DNA of 64,000 bases, from contig NC_065405.1 of assembly GCF_024362695.1 (NCBI RefSeq), positions 5,960,672 through 6,024,671 of the forward strand. Reading direction: 5' to 3'. The notes beneath the pieces are model-generated. The model worked only from the letters and a program-made list of their open reading frames with translations. It was not told where the DNA came from and ran no database searches. This stretch comes from Pectinophora gossypiella. Taxonomy: Eukaryota > Arthropoda > Insecta > Lepidoptera > Gelechiidae. Each line of letters opens with the position of its first letter. Within the stretch, counting starts at the first letter, position 1. Of the stretch, positions 59,012-64,000 are shown in pieces. Position numbers and translations under genes: made by a program.

Positions 59012-60663
59012 GGGACACAAAGTAACTCTATGCGGTCATAAAGTAGACAGAGAAGGAGAATAATAACCTCCTACTATTTAACTGTAATCGACATCGTACG
59101 ATACGATTATCAAGCTATAGATCGATAGAAACTTCGCGTGTGTAGGTTTTAATATAATTGATTACCTTCATAGACGACTCGTACAGAATTTCATGCAAGA
59201 AGTTACTTCCTTCTTCCATTAGCTATTTGTTTTTGGAAAATCCCAAACGTAATGACAAATAATTGGACTCCACTGATCGCAGACGATATTTTCCCCGTGA
59301 CGCAATTTTAACCGGTTGGTGGTAGTCCAATATCGCATACAAACGACAATTTTTTGTTACTAATTCATGTTTCTTTAATTTTATTTTAACAGGCAACTGC
59401 TAAACCACAATTTATGCATTTTTCTAAAAAGGTTCTACGTCATTTGAAATTGTGTGACGCATGTGCTATACCCCCTTCTGTTGAAATGGAAAAACCAAAA
59501 ACCGGCTTAAGGCTATGTAAGACATTTATACGGGGTTTTGTACAGATCCATTACAGAGCTTTTAATAAGAAACGGTCTTGTTAATAAAACGTAACTTGGC
59601 ATGTTAAAAAAAAATGGGTTTTCTATTCGTTACAAAAGAGGTTACAAAGTTGAAGAAATGAGCAATGCAAAGGTTTTTACTTGAAACGGATTCTAAGGGC
59701 TTTGCAAATGGCCTAGAATTGTCAAATAGTATTACATATACGGGCTGTCTGTACTTCCAGATCTATCACAGCAATATGAAACGTCCATCATAAGAAACTG
59801 TGCCCTTAAACGATTCAATGAGCTCTCTCTTCCGTTTATGGCAAGAATACCTACCTATACTTCCTAGATCTTTCTATGCAGACGTACTTATATAAAGTAA
59901 AAATCTTTAAAGCACTTTGTACCTTGAGAAAAATCCTTGATAACGTAAAAAAAAAACACTTTTCCGCTACGTCATTGAAGGAAACTCCATCTGTTTACTT
60001 CCTTAATTTGTATTCGGAAATTTACTCTTGGTTGATACGCCTAAGGAATTCATTTCGATTGAAATATATAAGCAACTGAAAATGTCTCTATGCATGAACA
60101 ACGACATTGAAAATCACTAATCAATGTTACCAACAAATACTAAGTATATTTGTAAATAATAGGTAGGAATAATGATTTCGTTCATTGCGATACAGGCCCG
60201 ATAACAGAAATACAATACTTAAGAAACAAATAGCAGATTGAAATCCATGTCGATGCCTTATGAAGTTATACTATTCTGTCTGCCTACTTCACGTATTTGA
60301 TGAGTTCGCTAAATATGGCAACTCGCCCGGCCTTATGTGGGGACTGGGAAGGCTACAGTGTAACCTAAACACCCTCGCATTCAAAGTATGAAGCGTTTAT
60401 ATGTTCAACTACCTATATACTATCCTATAATGTTGACGGTACCTATGGAAGTATGGATCTGCATAAAATCGTCGTAGCCTGCAAATATCTGTTTTAGTAA
60501 TCGCACAAAATGTGTAAGTTACCAGTAAGGGGGTCTACTTAAAACCTATAAAAGTTTGAAATTTTATGAACGTTGTTGCAAAATTCTATGTTATAAAAGA
60601 CAGGACACTGTCGTCATAAAAATCATTAGTAAGTACTTACTTAGTTTTTAACACGTCGTAAAC
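59012..60663. other. Non-coding AT-rich region
   Basis: Nothing recognised. Confidence 0.3.
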
Positions 60664-60684
60664 ATGAGGTTACCTATATTTCAG

Positions 60685-60876
60685 GCTAGAGATCCTCAAT
60701 ATCTAAAAGAAGATCATGACAATCATGCTTTAAATCCTATGTTCTTTGGCAAGTATCCACAAGCCATTGTGTTGAGCGCCAGTCTATTAGGGTTGGTTGA
60801 GTTGGTTGTGTCTGCAGCGATGGTCTTACTGTCGGTCTTCCCCCGCGATTATGTCAGACAGCCGCCATTTTCATAA
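60685..60876 (+). CDS. Candidate coding exon with one membrane helix
   Basis: Preceded by TTACCTATATTTCAG, a good splice acceptor at 60684/60685, and ending in TAA (60874-60876). The 63-residue frame starts with a charged segment (ARDPQYLKEDHDNHALNPMF), then a helix of ~23 hydrophobic residues (AIVLSASLLGLVELVVSAAM and on), then a short tail ending QPPFS. The codons look more balanced than in neighbouring chance ORFs. An in-frame ATG at 60664 could alternatively start a 70-residue protein. No family is recognised. It would be the last exon of a plus-strand gene. Confidence 0.33.
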   Translation, partial: ARDPQYLKEDHDNHALNPMFFGKYPQAIVLSASLLGLVELVVSAAMVLLSVFPRDYVRQPPFS

Positions 60877-60879
60877 ACA

Positions 60880-62844
60880 ACTGCGGGATGACTATGGCAG
60901 CGTTGAATACTGAGCTATTTCTGCCCGGGATTAGTCGTATAGTCGCAAAATCGCAAAACTTGGAAACAAGTTCAACGTTCACATTCTAAACAGTTGCTTG
61001 AAATTAATGATGTACTAAAACGTTCCGTGCCATCTGTGAAAAGTTTATGTACCGTTTGCGTTTTCTGACGAAGCGACTTTGTGTTTATGTTAGTTGTATG
61101 AACTGGAGACTTGTTTGAATGCGTTAGGCACTCGTTTTAATTTTCAAATACCTATTAGGTATGTTAGGTATGTCTTACTTGTTAAATACGAGATAAATAA
61201 TATAAGTAGGTATACGGTACATATAACCTCATTACGCCATTTCAATTTTAACACATTTTTCAGAACACATGCCTTTACAAATTACAAGGTCGTTGAAGTA
61301 AAAACTGTTATTTCTATCAATTTACAACAACTCTCTCCATTTACTTAATACAAATAAGTGTTGTATTGTTTACCAAACAGAATTAGCTAGTTCTAGGAAA
61401 GAACTAAAGTAACCAAGTAACCGTATTACAATGTACCTAGTATTGAACCGCAGGCAATAAGTACCGAGGAAACTAACCACAACTTCATACACACTTCCTT
61501 TCAATTTTATCCGGCCAAGTAGTTAAAGCCATAAAATGCGGCAAATCTACAATAATTGATGTCAAAAAAAAACTCCCTTTGAAGACCAACCCTTCCTACA
61601 AGTAGTGACTGTAACTACACTTTTCCATAATGCAAGTTAAGATGACGAAGATTATTTATTCTTCGTCTAAGTTAATAGTTCAGAAACCATAACAAATTTT
61701 GCTATTATCTGGATAATGAACACAGTTGAGTAATTGCGACTTCAATTCGAAATAAGTATGGAACATAACAGAATAATTTAAGATAAATTACCAACTGTAT
61801 TCTGTTAAATTAGCCTATAGAAACCTTTCTAGAGTTTTCCATAGAAGCGTTTCTATAGGTAAGAAGGAACATTTCATTGAATTTATTTATCTACTTACAG
61901 ACAGTTGAGTAGATATGACTTGTGGAAGAGTTGGTGTAAATTTATAAACGCCACGGATAAATGTTATGAATAAATACAATTATAAATATAATAGAACAAG
62001 TACATAAAATACAGGTATATTTATATAGGTATATTATTTATTTTTCTATGTAGGTATGTTATCTTTTTATTTGCATGTATCTATTTATTGGTAAGTTTGT
62101 ACCCGCAATCTTTCAATTTCAATTTTTACATTTTTCCTCGCCTTGTGGTTGTCTGGAAGAAATCACTTTAAGCGATAAGGCCGCCATGTGCCATGTACCT
62201 AGTTAAGAGTCTTCTGTGATTTATATTTGTATATACCTAGCCATTTGTCACAACTCTGCAAAACTCCATGAACGGCTTAAAGAAGCAACACAATCTCAAT
62301 TCTCAGACAATATATCTTATCTGTGCCAACTACACTTATTCGCGATAATATTGATGGTTTATAAACATGAATAATCCCTTGCAATAAAATATTGTTTCAT
62401 ATTCCTTCCTATTTGCAACGCAGTATGGCGGTCGAGAACCAGTCTATAAGTACTTACTTCTAACCACGCCTATTCTATGCCATGCCGTATTGATACATCG
62501 ATATTACGTTTATGTTACTCGCTTATCGATACTACATTTGACTCATATCGAGCGCGGAATCGATTTGAGCGTGGTCCATAAATCAATGAAATTTTAAAGG
62601 CGCCTTCTTTTAAAATCGGTTTACATGGATAGGTAGATTCTATTATATGATAGGTAATATTTTGTTACTGATAAAATTTGGTACGACTAACGTTAATCAT
62701 AAACATAATATAATGATAACGATGACATCGACAATAAACGATATTTGGTGCGATAACCATTCATAAATTCATAATAAATTCACGCCCAAATAAGCATTAT
62801 TCACTAAAATTATATGTTACCTACTTGGGTGAAGACCTCCTTGA
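60880..62844. other. Non-coding AT-rich region
   Basis: Nothing recognised. Confidence 0.3.
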
Positions 62845-63093
62845 TCCAGTGGTTGAGCGTTGGGCTCACGATCCGGAGGTCCCGGGTTCGATTCCCGGTG
62901 GGGACTTATCACAAAAACTACTTGTGGTCCCTAGTTTGGTTAGGAAATTACTACCCGGTTACTACCTACTTACTGATGTAAGTAGTCGTTAGGTACATGA
63001 GCCATGTCAAGGGCCTTTGGCGGCTCAATTGTAACCCTAACACCAGGGTTGATGAGGTCGGTACTTCACCTCACAACCCACACGATAGAAGGA
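62845..63093 (+). repeat. tRNA-derived SINE, family A, copy 4 (core deleted)
   Basis: The head is CAGTGGTTGAGCG and GGTTCGATTCC. The body lacks the 37-nt core (it jumps from TTAGGAAATTACTACC to CGGTTACTACC). The end is CCACACGATAGAAGG. A tRNA scanner may call the head as a tRNA, but the body shows a SINE. Confidence 0.85.
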
Positions 63094-63394
63094 GACCTAC
63101 TTGTGCATGAAAATCTACCTTATAGTAGCCGTGAGGGAAGAGAGGTGTAACATGATAAATATCGCTTGTTTCACAGCAAAGAATGTTGATTAGAATATCT
63201 ATAAGTTTCTTCCAATAAACAGTTTAGTCTTATCCAATATTATCTCTACTTGGTATTGAATGTTTATACATTAAGTACGAGACATTATATTGCTTATATA
63301 AACAATAATAACACAGTTCCCTATATAAGGGAACATCGTGTTGTAAATAACCATAGTGCGCCTATTACTTGTGCTACTTTATCATTATCATCTA

Positions 63395-63650
63395 ACCTAA
63401 CCTGAAGATTTGACAGCTCCAGTTTTGTACAAAAACGACTGCCTGTCTGACCTTCCAACCCGCGTAGGGACAACCAGCCCAATACAGGTTAGGTCACATA
63501 CCTCCGAAAATCCATTTCTCGGGAATGTGAGTTTCCTCACGATGTTTCCCTTCACCGCTGAGCACGTGATAATAATTTTTGATCGAAACATGAATTCGGA
63601 CTCGACAATCATTGGTTTAGGTCTGTGCTGGATTCGAACCTGCGACCTCA
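63395..63650 (-). repeat. SINE family B, copy 5
   Basis: In reverse complement the head end is GTCGCAGGTTCGAATCCAGC and the body has CACGTGCTCAGCGGTGAAGG, GTGAGGAAACTCACATTCC and CGGGTTGGAAGGTCAGACAG. The ORFs on both strands (84 and 110 codons) are repeat-internal. Confidence 0.82.
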
Positions 63651-63654
63651 AAGT

Positions 63655-64000
63655 GGGAACTGGGCTACTTAGGTACTCTCAAATCATTAATAGACTGTTT
63701 TTGTCGTTACAGATTGCAATAAAGGAGTTGCTGGGTGGCTGAACAAGGTCATAGGTGAGCTATCTTACACTTCTAATCACGTTTAAACTGTTAAAAATTG
63801 TTCATAAATAAGTTTGCAGCAAGCAAACTATTACTACTGTCAACAAACTATACAAACTATACTTATGTCATCACCATTTCTAAGCCTATTTATTAAAATT
63901 ATAAATAAATAAATAGATAAATTGCATACTATTTCTATTATAAAATTGACGGTTTAGGTTGGTAAAAGCCCTGCAACTTATTTTAAAGATCTTGGGGGTT
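63655..64000. other. Non-coding end of the window
   Basis: Nothing recognised besides a short TAAATAAATAAATA run near 63902. Confidence 0.3.

Noticed and set aside
62845..62920. Possible tRNA gene
   Set aside because: The tRNA-like part is the head of a SINE; body and tail match other copies in the window.
63410..63742. 110-codon ORF
   Set aside because: Lies across SINE family B; the same peptide words occur from other copies (for example 32077-32340).
1..64000. CRISPR arrays, bacterial operons or phage genes
   Set aside because: No direct-repeat/spacer arrays or prokaryotic gene organisation; the content is insect nuclear DNA.

Overview
This window is almost certainly from a lepidopteran (moth or butterfly) nuclear genome. 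It is AT-rich and gene-poor. It is littered with short interspersed repeats of types familiar in Lepidoptera: tRNA-derived SINEs, a 5S-rRNA-derived SINE, LINE 3' tails ending in GATGATG or TAAA runs, fold-back MITEs and microsatellites. It also carries a Ty3/gypsy retrovirus of the errantivirus type, whose Env resembles baculovirus F proteins. I cannot fix the family or species from sequence alone.

The dominant feature is a complete, apparently intact and very young endogenous retrovirus at 10559-19237 (8679 bp). It has 265/266-bp LTRs that differ by one base of indel, a 4-bp GTAC target duplication, a tRNA-Leu-type primer binding site, a purine tract, and open gag, pol and env. Its expression signals can be read directly. 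The LTR has a TATA-less Inr+DPE promoter. Gag and Pol are linked by a -1 frameshift cassette: slippery A AAA AAC, 6-nt spacer and an H-type pseudoknot of 9 + 8 bp. Env appears to be made from a spliced RNA in which a 23-nt leader exon supplies the start codon and the signal-peptide N-terminus. The leader also carries four ~59-65-bp tandem repeats, in the same place as the insulator repeats of Drosophila gypsy.

Layout. 1-10 kb: non-coding, with LINE tails (644-707, 2055-2223, 2870-3048, 7400-7506) and a tRNA-SINE (3892-4231). 10.0-10.3 kb: a fold-back MITE. 10.56-19.24 kb: the retrovirus. 19.3-25 kb: LINE remains (including an open RTE-type ORF2 C-terminus on the minus strand), SINEs, a small MITE, an inverted pair of unnamed repeats and a 5S-derived SINE. 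25.4-25.9 kb: a perfect 240-bp tandem duplication. 28-35 kb: a LINE ORF2 relic, more SINEs and a miRNA-like hairpin. 35.5-37.6 kb: a fold-back element, an (AC)n tract and four ~227-255-bp tandem units. 40.5-41.05 kb: the only strongly GC-rich stretch, probably a promoter/5' UTR of a host gene. 41-64 kb: mostly unremarkable AT-rich DNA (intron or intergenic) with scattered SINEs and a few weak exon candidates.

No complete host protein-coding gene could be supported. Most short ORFs are chance frames or lie inside repeats.
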